Shown here: positions 6,884 to 14,615 of the stretch, one piece after another
How positions within the stretch are numbered: position 1 is the stretch's first letter
Layout: each line of letters begins with the position of its first letter
Assembly: GCA_023441625.1 (NCBI GenBank)
Contig: JAEZOA010000116.1
Location: forward strand, 1 to 19,448
Origin: Bacillota bacterium
Lineage (GTDB): Bacteria > Bacillota > Clostridia > Acetivibrionales > DSM-1351
Length of the DNA: 19,448 bases
Direction: 5' to 3'
Position numbers and translations under genes: made by a program
Notes under the pieces: model-generated
Seen by the model: the letters and a program-made list of their open reading frames with translations, nothing else
What the model was told of the DNA's origin: nothing
Databases searched by the model: none

Positions 6884-8053
6884 ATGAACAAGATTGAAAG
6901 CTATATACTATATATAATAAGCGCTTCACTACTTTGCAGCTTTATATTTGTTATAATGCAAGGGCAAAATAATAGCGTTACTATTTCCTTAGTATCAAGT
7001 GCTATTGTTATATTTCTAATATATAATGAATTGTTTTTGATTAACAATGAGTCTAAAAAAAAATTTATCATCTTGAGTAGTTGTGCAGTAATGTTACTTA
7101 CAACAGATATTGGTTTTATAAGTGACTGCACAATATATCAATATTTTTATCTGGTAGTTATTTTTCAGATAATGAGAGTTTTTGGCTTCAAAATAAGTAT
7201 GCTCCCGCTACTAGCATCCATTTTTTTAAGAATTTTAGTCTTATACTATAAGCTCGATAGTATGCAAAGAGTTATATCTGATTTTCTACAAGATATAGGG
7301 TTATATGCAATAGGTTTTGTAGTTTTTGCTTTAATTACATATATATTAGTTCAAAATAAGGAACTACTTCGAATAAAAGAAAAGCTTACTACTCAGAACA
7401 TTGTGATGAAGAGTACTTATGAGAATTTGAGGAGTGCCTATAATAAATTAGAGGACTATACAATTGTAAAAGAGCGAACTAACCTTGCTCGAGAAATGCA
7501 CGATACTGTTGGACATACACTAACCACCACGTTAGTAGAGCTAGAGCTGTGCAAAATGCTGGCTAATAAGGAGCAGGATATTGGAGAACACTTGAATAAT
7601 GTAACCGAGCAGGTACGAAAAGGTCTTTATGAGCTTCGAACAACAGTAACTAAAATGAAGGACAATGTTAACTGGTATGAAGAAATAAGTATTCTAATTG
7701 AAAGGACAATTAATAATACTGGTATAAGTATAACTACTTACATAGACGATATTTCAAGTCTGAATCAGAATACACAAAGCTGCTGTTATAGAATTATTCA
7801 AGAAGGTATAACAAATGGCTTAAAACATGGACATGCCAGCGCCTTTATTATAAATCTTGGTTTTCTCGAAAATAATATAAAGCTTGCTGTTATTGATAAT
7901 GGTAAGGGCTGCTCAGGCTTTAATAAGGGGTTTGGTTTAACAGCAATGCAAGAAAGAGTTAATGAACTTGGTGGGTCAATTGAATTTGAAAATAGTGTAG
8001 AGGGCTTTAGCATTAACGCACAGATTCCATTTGCAGGTATAAAACATAGCTAA
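6884..8053 (+). CDS. Membrane sensor histidine kinase, NarL/LiaS-type partner
   Basis: This 389-residue kinase has about six hydrophobic segments in its first 155 residues (near 4-26, 32-52, 60-80, 82-100, 104-122, 132-155) separated by very short loops. It therefore lacks a large extracellular sensor and probably senses within the membrane, like LiaS- or DesK-type kinases. A coiled linker (about 160-200) leads to the HisKA_3 dimerisation domain with REMHDTVGHTL, phospho-acceptor His206. The HATPase domain follows with the N box NGLKHGHA (about 311), DNGKGC (about 338) and GFGLTAMQERV. The ATG at 6884, preceded by GGTGG, is preferred over the in-frame TTG at 6872. The cognate regulator starts 27 bases after its stop. 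Confidence 0.93.
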   Translation: MNKIESYILYIISASLLCSFIFVIMQGQNNSVTISLVSSAIVIFLIYNELFLINNESKKKFIILSSCAVMLLTTDIGFISDCTIYQYFYLVVIFQIMRVFGFKISMLPLLASIFLRILVLYYKLDSMQRVISDFLQDIGLYAIGFVVFALITYILVQNKELLRIKEKLTTQNIVMKSTYENLRSAYNKLEDYTIVKERTNLAREMHDTVGHTLTTTLVELELCKMLANKEQDIGEHLNNVTEQVRKGLYELRTTVTKMKDNVNWYEEISILIERTINNTGISITTYIDDISSLNQNTQSCCYRIIQEGITNGLKHGHASAFIINLGFLENNIKLAVIDNGKGCSGFNKGFGLTAMQERVNELGGSIEFENSVEGFSINAQIPFAGIKHS

Positions 8054-8080
8054 GAACTTGTTATAGAAAGGACTAGTATT

Positions 8081-8704
8081 ATGATTAGAATAGCTATTGT
8101 GGATGATCAATCAATAATATGCGAGGGCTTAAAAAAGATACTTGAAACCTATGAGGATATTTGTGTAGTTGCTACAGGTGAGAATGGTCGTGAGGCTATA
8201 GAACTTTGCAGGAACTATACTATTGATGTCTTATTGCTGGATATTCGTATGCCAGTATTAAATGGGGTTGAGAGTGTTAAATTAATAAAAGAAATTTGCC
8301 CCGATATAAAAATAATCATGCTTACTACCTTTGATGATGAGGAATATATTATTGACGCAATTTCAAATGGAGCCAGTGGTTACTTATTTAAGGACATTCA
8401 TTACGAGGCACTTGCTCAAAGTATTAGAAATGTCTATCAGGGACAATTTATAATGCCACAAAAGATAGCACAAGTATTAATAAAAAATTTAAGAACCGAA
8501 AAACCTTCTGTATCTGAGAAGTTTGGTCTTACTGATAGAGAAAATCAAATTTTGGATTTACTCAAGCGAAATTTTTCAAATAGGCAAATCGCAAATGCTT
8601 TATTTATTTCAGAGGGAACTGTGAAAAATTACGTCTCAAATATATATGTAAAAACCGATACAAAAGACAGAGCAGGTTTGCTAGAAATGATAAAATCAAA
8701 ATAA
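8081..8704 (+). CDS. NarL/LuxR-family response regulator
   Basis: This 207-residue response regulator has an N-terminal receiver domain with the acidic pair D8-D9, phospho-acceptor D54 (LLLDIRMP), the Thr/Ser switch in MLTTFDD and the conserved Lys in YLFKD. A C-terminal GerE/LuxR helix-turn-helix runs from about residue 146 (LTDRENQILDLL, then FSNRQIANALFISEGTVKNYVSNIY). Phosphorylation by the upstream kinase should cause dimerisation and DNA binding. The likely targets are its own operon and the ABC exporter that follows after a terminator. GAAAGGA precedes the ATG. The short gap to the kinase indicates a single transcript. Confidence 0.95.
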   Translation: MIRIAIVDDQSIICEGLKKILETYEDICVVATGENGREAIELCRNYTIDVLLLDIRMPVLNGVESVKLIKEICPDIKIIMLTTFDDEEYIIDAISNGASGYLFKDIHYEALAQSIRNVYQGQFIMPQKIAQVLIKNLRTEKPSVSEKFGLTDRENQILDLLKRNFSNRQIANALFISEGTVKNYVSNIYVKTDTKDRAGLLEMIKSK

Positions 8705-8765
8705 GAATTATTAACTTTACAATCTGTCCACGAAGGATTGTTGCTTTTGCTGAAAACTGACACAA

Positions 8766-8811
8766 CAAACTCAAAGTCATATAAAATGTATGACCTGAGT
8801 TTGTTTTTTTT
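8766..8811 (+). terminator. Intrinsic terminator after the response regulator
   Basis: CAAACTCA (8766-8773) pairs with TGAGTTTG (8796-8803) and GTCATA (8776-8781) with TATGAC (8789-8794), giving a 14-bp stem with one small internal loop, followed by eight T. A weaker stem ACAATC/GATTGT lies just upstream (8719-8741). Confidence 0.88.
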
Positions 8812-8860
8812 ATGACTACACGAATGCTAAACTTATGCCATGAAAGGAGAATAACCGAAT

Positions 8861-9970
8861 ATGAACAAACCACTGAGTTATATAACATTTTTTAAAGGTA
8901 ATAAGAAGACTTCCACGATGTACATACTGACCTTAGTTATAGCAATATTAATACTTGGTATAACTAAAATAATTTTATCAAGCTCAAGTAATGAAATGGA
9001 GGTTTCAATACAGAGAGCTGAAAAATTAACCGAAATGCAATTGCTTTATACAGATGATGCCGATTCTGCCTCAATGCTTGCAAGTGGTGAAGTGATAAAA
9101 AAAGTAAGAGCTTTAGATAGTGTCCAAAGTGTATTACCAGCAAAAAGGTTTGTATCAACTTTTAGATATTTCATTGGTGCATCAGAATCAAAAAACTACT
9201 TTTTGAGAAGAGAGGATGCTATAAAGCTACTTGATTGCCTGGGAGTAAGCTATAACGAAAATGACCTGCCAAATGAGGGTGATAATAAAGCTTTTATTTC
9301 ACAAAGAGCAGCTATAAATGCTGGTTTAAATTTAGGTGACAAAATACTTCAAAATGTAGATGTCACTGTTGATAAAACCTTTATCTCTGAGTTCCCTATA
9401 TCAGTAATACCTACAGATATACCAGATAACTCAGATTCTTATATCATAATACCCAAACCTGATAGGCTAGCTGAAATGAACATAGATATACAAAATATTG
9501 TAAATGACAATTTTGAACTCAGGGACTATAAATACAATAAGAATCGTATTGAAACCATGCAAAAAAGTGCTGAAGATACATTTTTTATTATTCTAATAAT
9601 AGTTACATTTGCCTGCTCCATAACAACAGGGATAACAACATATATACATTACTATAATCGAAGAAAGGAAATAGGCATAATGAAAGCTATTGGCTATTCT
9701 GACAAGAGAATTGTTATGAGGATAACTAAAGAGGTATGTATTTCAACAATAAGTGCCCTATTGATTTCTTTAGCTCTTATTGTAGTTACTATATGTGTGC
9801 TAAATGTAGCTATTGCTAATACAAATGGATTTGTGGCTTTTGAATTTGACTATAGTGTGTTTTTAAATATTATAGTAATTCCGATATTTATGGGGATATT
9901 TTCATTGGTTCCAACTTGGGCGATGCTCCGGACTATGGATAAAATAACTTTAATTCAAAGAGGATATTAG
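8861..9970 (+). CDS. ABC transporter permease, FtsX/MacB type (first)
   Basis: This 369-residue membrane protein has the FtsX/MacB layout: one N-terminal membrane segment (about 20-40), a large extracytoplasmic domain (about 41-238), then three C-terminal segments (about 240-262, 291-318, 331-356). The cytoplasmic loop NRRKEIGIMKAIGYSDKRI between the second and third segments is the standard coupling motif that contacts the ATPase. Such permeases export or extract peptides, lipids or antimicrobials from the membrane. AAAGGAG precedes the ATG. It is separated from the kinase/regulator pair by a terminator and from the ATPase gene by about 190 bases. I saw no clear promoter between the terminator and the start. 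Confidence 0.9.
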   Translation: MNKPLSYITFFKGNKKTSTMYILTLVIAILILGITKIILSSSSNEMEVSIQRAEKLTEMQLLYTDDADSASMLASGEVIKKVRALDSVQSVLPAKRFVSTFRYFIGASESKNYFLRREDAIKLLDCLGVSYNENDLPNEGDNKAFISQRAAINAGLNLGDKILQNVDVTVDKTFISEFPISVIPTDIPDNSDSYIIIPKPDRLAEMNIDIQNIVNDNFELRDYKYNKNRIETMQKSAEDTFFIILIIVTFACSITTGITTYIHYYNRRKEIGIMKAIGYSDKRIVMRITKEVCISTISALLISLALIVVTICVLNVAIANTNGFVAFEFDYSVFLNIIVIPIFMGIFSLVPTWAMLRTMDKITLIQRGY

Positions 9971-10070
9971 TTAAGTTATAAAATGGATAAAAAATGATTG
10001 TAGTGAAGCATTAATTAGGAGCAAAATTTAATAATACATAGATTTGATTAAAAATGGAAGGATGATTAGC

Positions 10071-10178
10071 GTGATAAATAGAATGTACAAAGCAAAAATA
10101 GACCGCGAACTCCATGCATTTTTTTCATTACTATTTGGGCCCAAATGTGGGCAGGGAGGTTTTTATGCTAAAGCTTAA
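10071..10178 (+). CDS. Possible 35-codon ORF overlapping the ATPase start
   Basis: A GTG at 10071 preceded by GGAAGG with a 9-base spacer opens a 35-codon frame ending at a TAA inside the first codons of the ATPase gene. The predicted peptide begins MINRMYKAKIDREL, has a hydrophobic patch HAFFSLLFGP, one cysteine, and ends GQGGFYAKA. It matches no family I know. It could be a leader peptide that couples translation to the ATPase, a small exported peptide, or chance. The overlap of its stop with the ATPase start is the main argument for a role. Confidence 0.25.
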   Translation: MINRMYKAKIDRELHAFFSLLFGPKCGQGGFYAKA

Positions 10179-10827
10179 TAATATCAGTTTAATATATGAT
10201 GAAGATAAGGAAGAGAAGACTTATGCTCTGAAGAATATAAATATAAATATTGAGAAAGGGAAATTTTATGGAATTTTAGGTCCTTCGGGTAGTGGTAAAA
10301 GTTCACTTTTATACATTGCAAGCACATTAAAGAAACCAAGTACCGGTTCAGTAATATATGAAGGAAAAGACCTTACACAGTTAGAGGATGATGAGGTATC
10401 AAAAGTAAGATTACAAGAATTTGGATTTATTTTTCAAAAGCATTTTTTAATACCTTACATGAGCATATTAGAGAATGTATTAGTACCACTCAATTCAAAC
10501 AAACCCAAAGATATTGAAAAAGCTAAGGAGCTACTAAATTCCCTAGGTTTAGGTAGTAAGCTCAAAAAAAAGTCGTATGAATTAAGTGGTGGACAGTGCC
10601 AAAGAGTAGCCATTGCAAGAGCTCTGATTAATAATCCAAAAATTATTTTTGCAGATGAAGCAACTGCTTCACTAGACCACAAAAATGCTGGTGAGGTAAT
10701 GGAAATTCTTAATAGGCTCAAGAGTGATACAACTGTTTTATTTGTTACGCATGATAAAAGTATGACCAAAGACAGTGATGAAGTGATTGAAATATGGGAT
10801 GGAGCAATAAGGGGGAGTTCTATATGA
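10165..10827 (+). CDS. ABC transporter ATP-binding protein, MacB/LolD type
   Basis: This 220-residue ATPase, typical length for MacB/LolD-type subunits, powers the two flanking permeases. Walker A is GPSGSGKSS (residues 39-47), the Q-loop is FIFQKHFLIPYMS, the signature LSGGQCQRVAIARAL starts at 140, Walker B is IIFADEATASLD with D164 and E165, and the H-loop is VTHD. Ala166 replaces the proline normally found in ADEPTASLD, a mild oddity. I use the ATG at 10165 behind GGGAGG. An in-frame upstream start at 10114 has no binding site and would add 17 residues not in the family. Its stop overlaps the next start (ATGA at 10824-10827), so the second permease is translationally coupled. Confidence 0.95.
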   Translation: MLKLNNISLIYDEDKEEKTYALKNININIEKGKFYGILGPSGSGKSSLLYIASTLKKPSTGSVIYEGKDLTQLEDDEVSKVRLQEFGFIFQKHFLIPYMSILENVLVPLNSNKPKDIEKAKELLNSLGLGSKLKKKSYELSGGQCQRVAIARALINNPKIIFADEATASLDHKNAGEVMEILNRLKSDTTVLFVTHDKSMTKDSDEVIEIWDGAIRGSSI

Positions 10828-11942
10828 GGCCACTTAATAACTTTAGAAATATTTTGTATAATAAAGCCCGCATTACACCAATAATAAGTATTTTGGCTAT
10901 TCAAATAGCAGTAATAGTATTTATGCTTTCAATCGGTGTAAGTTTTATGGCTGAGGTGAGATTTCATGCCATTGAAGCATCCAAAATACTTATACCTCTT
11001 TTGCCTGAAACAAAAATATCTGTAGATGAAAGGCAGAAGTTAAAAGAAGATTTACAAAAAATAGATGGTGTAATCGGAGTTATAGATGCAAATTATTCTT
11101 ATGCATCCTCAAAATTAATATTTTTTGGAAATTCAACAGGCTTTATTAATGTGCAAAGTAAGGATATGAGATTAATAGAAAATGCTCTTGGAATGAAAAA
11201 TATTTCAGGTAGATTACCTGATAATTCAAATGAAATAATGCTTAGTAGCTTAAATTTAAACGCTTTTAAAGCAAATGTTGGGGATAAAATAGGAAGATAT
11301 GCTAGTGAAAGTTTCTTTGATTTAACAAAGGATTATACTGTAAGCGGAACCTTTGAAGGGGATGCAAATGTTTATTTAGCAGTTGAGGATGACATTAATA
11401 AATTACCGTACATAATGTTAGTTATTAAACCAGATAAGTATCAAACGGTAGACTCCATATTAACAGCAAACTATAAAACCCTGGAAAACGATAATAGCTA
11501 TAAGGATTTCAAAGGTTTTGAGGACATGGGAAAGACAATGTTATCATTATTAGGTGCAATAGCGATATCAATATTTTCATTTGGAATATGGGTATCTGTA
11601 ATGAACTTGATGAAGAATAATATTACAGCAAGAAAAAGTGAATTCTCTTTTCTAAGATCAATTGGCTATAATAAAAAATATATATCTAAGAGAGTTTTTG
11701 TAGAGCTGTTTGTTATTATGCTAATAGGCTACTTAGGCGGCATTTTGGTAGGAGAGCTAGCGCTTATAATCTTTAACAGTCTTTATTGCATACCACAAGG
11801 ATTATTATTCATACTGTGGGATAGCATGTATGCATCAATCCCTGCATTTATTACATTAATTCTGTTCTTAAGTGGATACTTTACAATTAATGGCTATATA
11901 AGGAAGTTGGATTGGGTAAGCGCGATGGAGGAGGCAGCTTAA
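10824..11942 (+). CDS. ABC transporter permease, FtsX/MacB type (second)
   Basis: This 372-residue permease has the same architecture as the first: one N-terminal membrane segment (about 17-42), an extracytoplasmic domain (about 43-235), and three C-terminal segments (about 238-263, 291-316, 337-358). The coupling loop is KNNITARKSEFSFLRSIGYNKKYI. The start ATG overlaps the ATPase stop by four bases, with GGGGGAG just upstream; a longer in-frame start at 10794 would lie inside the ATPase. With the first permease it would form a heterodimeric exporter around an ATPase dimer. The extracytoplasmic domains of the two permeases differ clearly in sequence, which fits paired non-identical subunits. 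Confidence 0.92.
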   Translation: MRPLNNFRNILYNKARITPIISILAIQIAVIVFMLSIGVSFMAEVRFHAIEASKILIPLLPETKISVDERQKLKEDLQKIDGVIGVIDANYSYASSKLIFFGNSTGFINVQSKDMRLIENALGMKNISGRLPDNSNEIMLSSLNLNAFKANVGDKIGRYASESFFDLTKDYTVSGTFEGDANVYLAVEDDINKLPYIMLVIKPDKYQTVDSILTANYKTLENDNSYKDFKGFEDMGKTMLSLLGAIAISIFSFGIWVSVMNLMKNNITARKSEFSFLRSIGYNKKYISKRVFVELFVIMLIGYLGGILVGELALIIFNSLYCIPQGLLFILWDSMYASIPAFITLILFLSGYFTINGYIRKLDWVSAMEEAA

Positions 11943-11996
11943 ACATTATTTTGGCTAAAATATGACATTATTGTAACAATTTTATCTGGTGTATTA

Positions 11997-12005
11997 TGCT
12001 ATAAT
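11997..12005 (+). promoter_or_regulatory. Extended -10 promoter of the deacetylase gene
   Basis: TG at 11997-11998 followed by TATAAT at 12000-12005 is a perfect extended -10. The best -35-like hexamer, TTGTAA at 11971-11976, is 23 bases away, so the extended -10 probably carries recognition. It would uncouple the deacetylase gene from the ABC operon. Confidence 0.5.
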
Positions 12006-12065
12006 CTAATTGATTCCAGAACATGGCATTTAATACAGATTAACTAGATAAGGGAGAGCACGAAA

Positions 12066-13385
12066 GTGAACAAAAAATTTGTAACCATATTATTAACTAC
12101 ACTATTTCCTCTTGCTTTAATCATTATAATTACGGTAGCAAGTTTTTACAATAAAAGTATTACTACATCAATAAGTGAACCCAACTTAAGTATAATAGCA
12201 GAAGCTACTGCTAAAATTAGTCAGAAGCTTGTAGACTCTGAAACTGCTGTTAAAAAACTAAAAGCTAAAAATGATTACTTAATGCAGGCACAAGAATTAG
12301 TTGATAAAACTCATTACCAGAAGGCGCAGCAAGTCTTATCTGAAGCATTGGACATTATTCCAAACGATACAGAACTGATTAGTTTAATGGATAAGGCAAA
12401 AAAAGCATCAGATAATCCTGTTATTTATAAAGGGAAAATATATCATGTGTTTTTTCATAGCCTGATTGTTTACCCAGAGCTTTGTTTTACTGGTGATTCA
12501 ATGTCACAAGGCTATAATGATTGGATGACTACAGAGAGAGAATTCAAGCTAATGATAGAAGAAATGTACCAGAGGGGTTATACACTTGTTGATTTAAGAG
12601 AGTTGTTTAAAAAGGATGCCTCTGGAAAGATGGTAAAGCAGGATTTATATCTGCCAGAAGGCCAAAAACCTTTGGTGATTTCGGTTGATGATATGAGCTA
12701 TTACAAGTATATGGAGAAAGACGGTTTTGCAAAGAAACTTGTTTTGGATGATAAAGGAAATCTAGCATCGCTAATAAATACTCCTGAGGGAAAGGAAATA
12801 GTTTCTCCAGATGGAGATGTCGTACCTATTTTAAATAATTTTGTTTCGTTAAACCCGGATTTCTCTTATAAAGGTGCCAAAGGAACACTAGCTTTGACAG
12901 GCTATGAAGGCATTCTGGGGTATCGAACCAATTATGAAAATCCTTTGTGTCAGAAGGAGAAAGAAAGTGCTATACCAATAGTAAATAAACTAAAGGAAAC
13001 CGGCTGGGCATTTGCAAGTCATAGCTATACACACAGAAGTACCTTTAAAGATGGAACAATAACTCTGAGCTTTCTACAATATGACACACAAAGGTGGAAG
13101 AACGAGGTTGAAAGTATTCTTGGACCTACAAATTTATATATATCACCATTTGGTGCTACCTTCCCAATTAAAGATGCCAGATATCGTTACATAGTTGAGC
13201 AAGGTTTTAATGTATATTGTGGAGTGGGAGCTTCTCCATATTACGAGCTATACAAGGATAGTGTTTATATGGAAAGAATAGATCTTGACGGATATAAAAT
13301 GGTCCATAATCCACACGTAATGAAGGATTTGTTTGATGTCAGCAAGGTTTATGATCCAGCACGACCAATATCAAAGGGAAATTAG
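12066..13385 (+). CDS. Membrane-anchored polysaccharide deacetylase (NodB domain)
   Basis: This 439-residue protein starts at GTG behind AGGGAGAG. Residues 7-28 are a hydrophobic signal anchor with a lysine-rich N terminus, so the rest is outside the cell. Residues 50-115 are helical and charged, including a TPR-like stretch (ELVDKTHYQKAQQVLSEAL). From about 120 to 430 is a carbohydrate esterase 4 domain: metal-site motif 1 is SVDDMSYY with D208/D209 instead of the usual TFDD, motif 2 is HSYTH with H319/H323, and motif 3 is SPFG at 360-363. About 110 residues separate motifs 1 and 2, longer than in minimal NodB enzymes. It should remove N- or O-acetyl groups from wall or surface glycan. The substrate is unknown. 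Confidence 0.88.
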   Translation: MNKKFVTILLTTLFPLALIIIITVASFYNKSITTSISEPNLSIIAEATAKISQKLVDSETAVKKLKAKNDYLMQAQELVDKTHYQKAQQVLSEALDIIPNDTELISLMDKAKKASDNPVIYKGKIYHVFFHSLIVYPELCFTGDSMSQGYNDWMTTEREFKLMIEEMYQRGYTLVDLRELFKKDASGKMVKQDLYLPEGQKPLVISVDDMSYYKYMEKDGFAKKLVLDDKGNLASLINTPEGKEIVSPDGDVVPILNNFVSLNPDFSYKGAKGTLALTGYEGILGYRTNYENPLCQKEKESAIPIVNKLKETGWAFASHSYTHRSTFKDGTITLSFLQYDTQRWKNEVESILGPTNLYISPFGATFPIKDARYRYIVEQGFNVYCGVGASPYYELYKDSVYMERIDLDGYKMVHNPHVMKDLFDVSKVYDPARPISKGN

Positions 13386-13407
13386 TATCAAAGACCAAAT
13401 GTAAACT

Positions 13408-13443
13408 AAAGCCAGGATAATAGCTAAATATTATTCTGGCTTT
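13408..13443. terminator. Hairpin after the deacetylase, likely terminator for the minus strand
   Basis: Arms 13408-13422 and 13429-13443 form a 15-bp stem with one G-T pair and a 6-base loop. On the minus strand the stem is followed by T-rich sequence, so it may end the opposing epimerase transcript. On the plus strand it is the first of two stacked hairpins. Confidence 0.6.
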
Positions 13444-13458
13444 AAGCTTAACTTATAT

Positions 13459-13508
13459 AAGTCAATCCAAACTATCGTCTTTAGCCGATAGTTTGGATTG
13501 ACTTTTTT
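13459..13508 (+). terminator. Strong intrinsic terminator lying inside the opposing gene's 3' end
   Basis: A perfect 19-bp stem (13459-13477 with 13486-13504), loop of 8 bases, then a T run to 13507 on the plus strand. The right arm and loop overlap the last codons and stop of the minus-strand epimerase, so the same bases encode its C-terminal SIQTIG and end deacetylase transcription. Confidence 0.9.
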
Positions 13509-14506
13509 ATAGAAGCATTATAGTTTTCAATAACTGTATCGCACCACAAATCAAATTCTGAATCTTCTTTTTGAAGTTCAGGTTTTGATAGAATATTATC
13601 TAAAGTCATCCTTATACCTTGATCAAAGCGTACAGTAGCTACAAAATCCGGTACCAATCCTTTTAGCTTAGAATTATCAAAAACTACTGAATTAGCTTTG
13701 TCTCCAATAAGTGAACCTGTTAAATCGTAATTGCTGCATGCAGCCAAATACTCTGATGCTATATGAACAGCAGTTAGCTTAACTCCTAGAGCATCGGCAA
13801 TTATTTGGTAAATCTGATTCCAGGTTAGGCTTTCATCAGTGGTTATATTAAAAGCCTCACCAATAGCATGGATATTCCCCATCAAGCCAATAAAGCCTTT
13901 GGCAAAATCACTGTTATGGGTTAAGGTCCACAGGGAAGTTCCGTCTCCATGAATAATTACAGGTTTATTAGAAAGCATTCTCTTTAATACCTGCCAACTT
14001 CCACAACTACCGTGTACTCCAAGTGGAACAGAGCGATTATCATAGGTGTGGCTTGGTCTAACTATTGTTATTGGAAAACCGGTTTTGCGATATTCAGATA
14101 TTAAAACCTCCTCACAGGCGATTTTATTACGAGAGTATTCCCAATAAGGATTTGACAACGGAGTAGACTCTGTTATGTGGTAATTTGATAATGGTTTCTG
14201 ATATGCAGAGGCAGAGCTAATGAAAATATATTGATTGGTTTTTCCGGAAAACAATCTGATATCTCTCTCAACCTGTGAAGGAACATAAGTTATAAAATCA
14301 GCAACTACATCAAATTTTAAATCTTTTATAAGTTCCAAAACATATGACTCATTATTGATATCAGCCTTCAAATTAATTGCACCCTCAGGAATTCTATCGT
14401 TGTTATTACCACGATTTAATAAATACAATTGGCAACCTTGCTTAATTAAAGCTGTTGAAATAGCAGAGCTAATTGTACCTGTACCACCAATAAATAGCGC
14501 TTTCAT
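13481..14506 (-). CDS. Extended SDR NAD-dependent epimerase/dehydratase
   Basis: This 341-residue enzyme of the extended short-chain dehydrogenase family has a Rossmann motif FIGGTGTIS at residues 5-13 (third position S13 in place of glycine, as in atypical members) and catalytic residues in ISSASAY (98-102) and YSRNK (Tyr124, Lys128). VRPSHTYD follows, then a substrate domain with DGTSLWTLTHNSDFAKGF. Members act on nucleotide sugars or related carbonyl compounds; the substrate is unknown. I start at the ATG at 14506, preceded by GGGAGGAATACTA, rather than the in-frame TTG at 14521 that overlaps that binding site. It is divergent from the DUF4432 gene and shares a 143-base control region with it. 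Confidence 0.88.
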   Translation of the reverse strand: MKALFIGGTGTISSAISTALIKQGCQLYLLNRGNNNDRIPEGAINLKADINNESYVLELIKDLKFDVVADFITYVPSQVERDIRLFSGKTNQYIFISSASAYQKPLSNYHITESTPLSNPYWEYSRNKIACEEVLISEYRKTGFPITIVRPSHTYDNRSVPLGVHGSCGSWQVLKRMLSNKPVIIHGDGTSLWTLTHNSDFAKGFIGLMGNIHAIGEAFNITTDESLTWNQIYQIIADALGVKLTAVHIASEYLAACSNYDLTGSLIGDKANSVVFDNSKLKGLVPDFVATVRFDQGIRMTLDNILSKPELQKEDSEFDLWCDTVIENYNASIKKSIQTIG

Positions 14507-14562
14507 TAGTATTCCTCCCAATGTTTTATGAATTTATCTTGTTCTTATAATATAATATATTA

Positions 14563-14576
14563 ATTCAACGTTAAAT
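14563..14576. promoter_or_regulatory. CG-centred dyad, possible second LacI-family operator
   Basis: ATTCAACGTTAAAT is palindromic around a central CG with one mismatched pair. It lies between the divergent epimerase and DUF4432 starts, about 54 bases (centre to centre) from the better site at 14616-14631. Confidence 0.4.
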
Positions 14577-14581
14577 ACCAA

Positions 14582-14610
14582 TTGAAAATAAATCGTTATA
14601 GTGATAGCAT
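14582..14610 (+). promoter_or_regulatory. Promoter of the DUF4432/UroD operon
   Basis: TTGAAA at 14582-14587 is 17 bases from TAGCAT at 14605-14610, which has the extended -10 dinucleotide TG at 14602-14603. The predicted transcription start, about 14617, lies inside the operator-like dyad. Confidence 0.5.
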
Positions 14611-14615
14611 ATAAA

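Noticed and set aside
10455..10904. Minus-strand 149-codon frame opposite the ATPase
   Set aside because: It runs antisense to the Walker and signature motifs of a clear ATPase, so it is a coincidental open frame.
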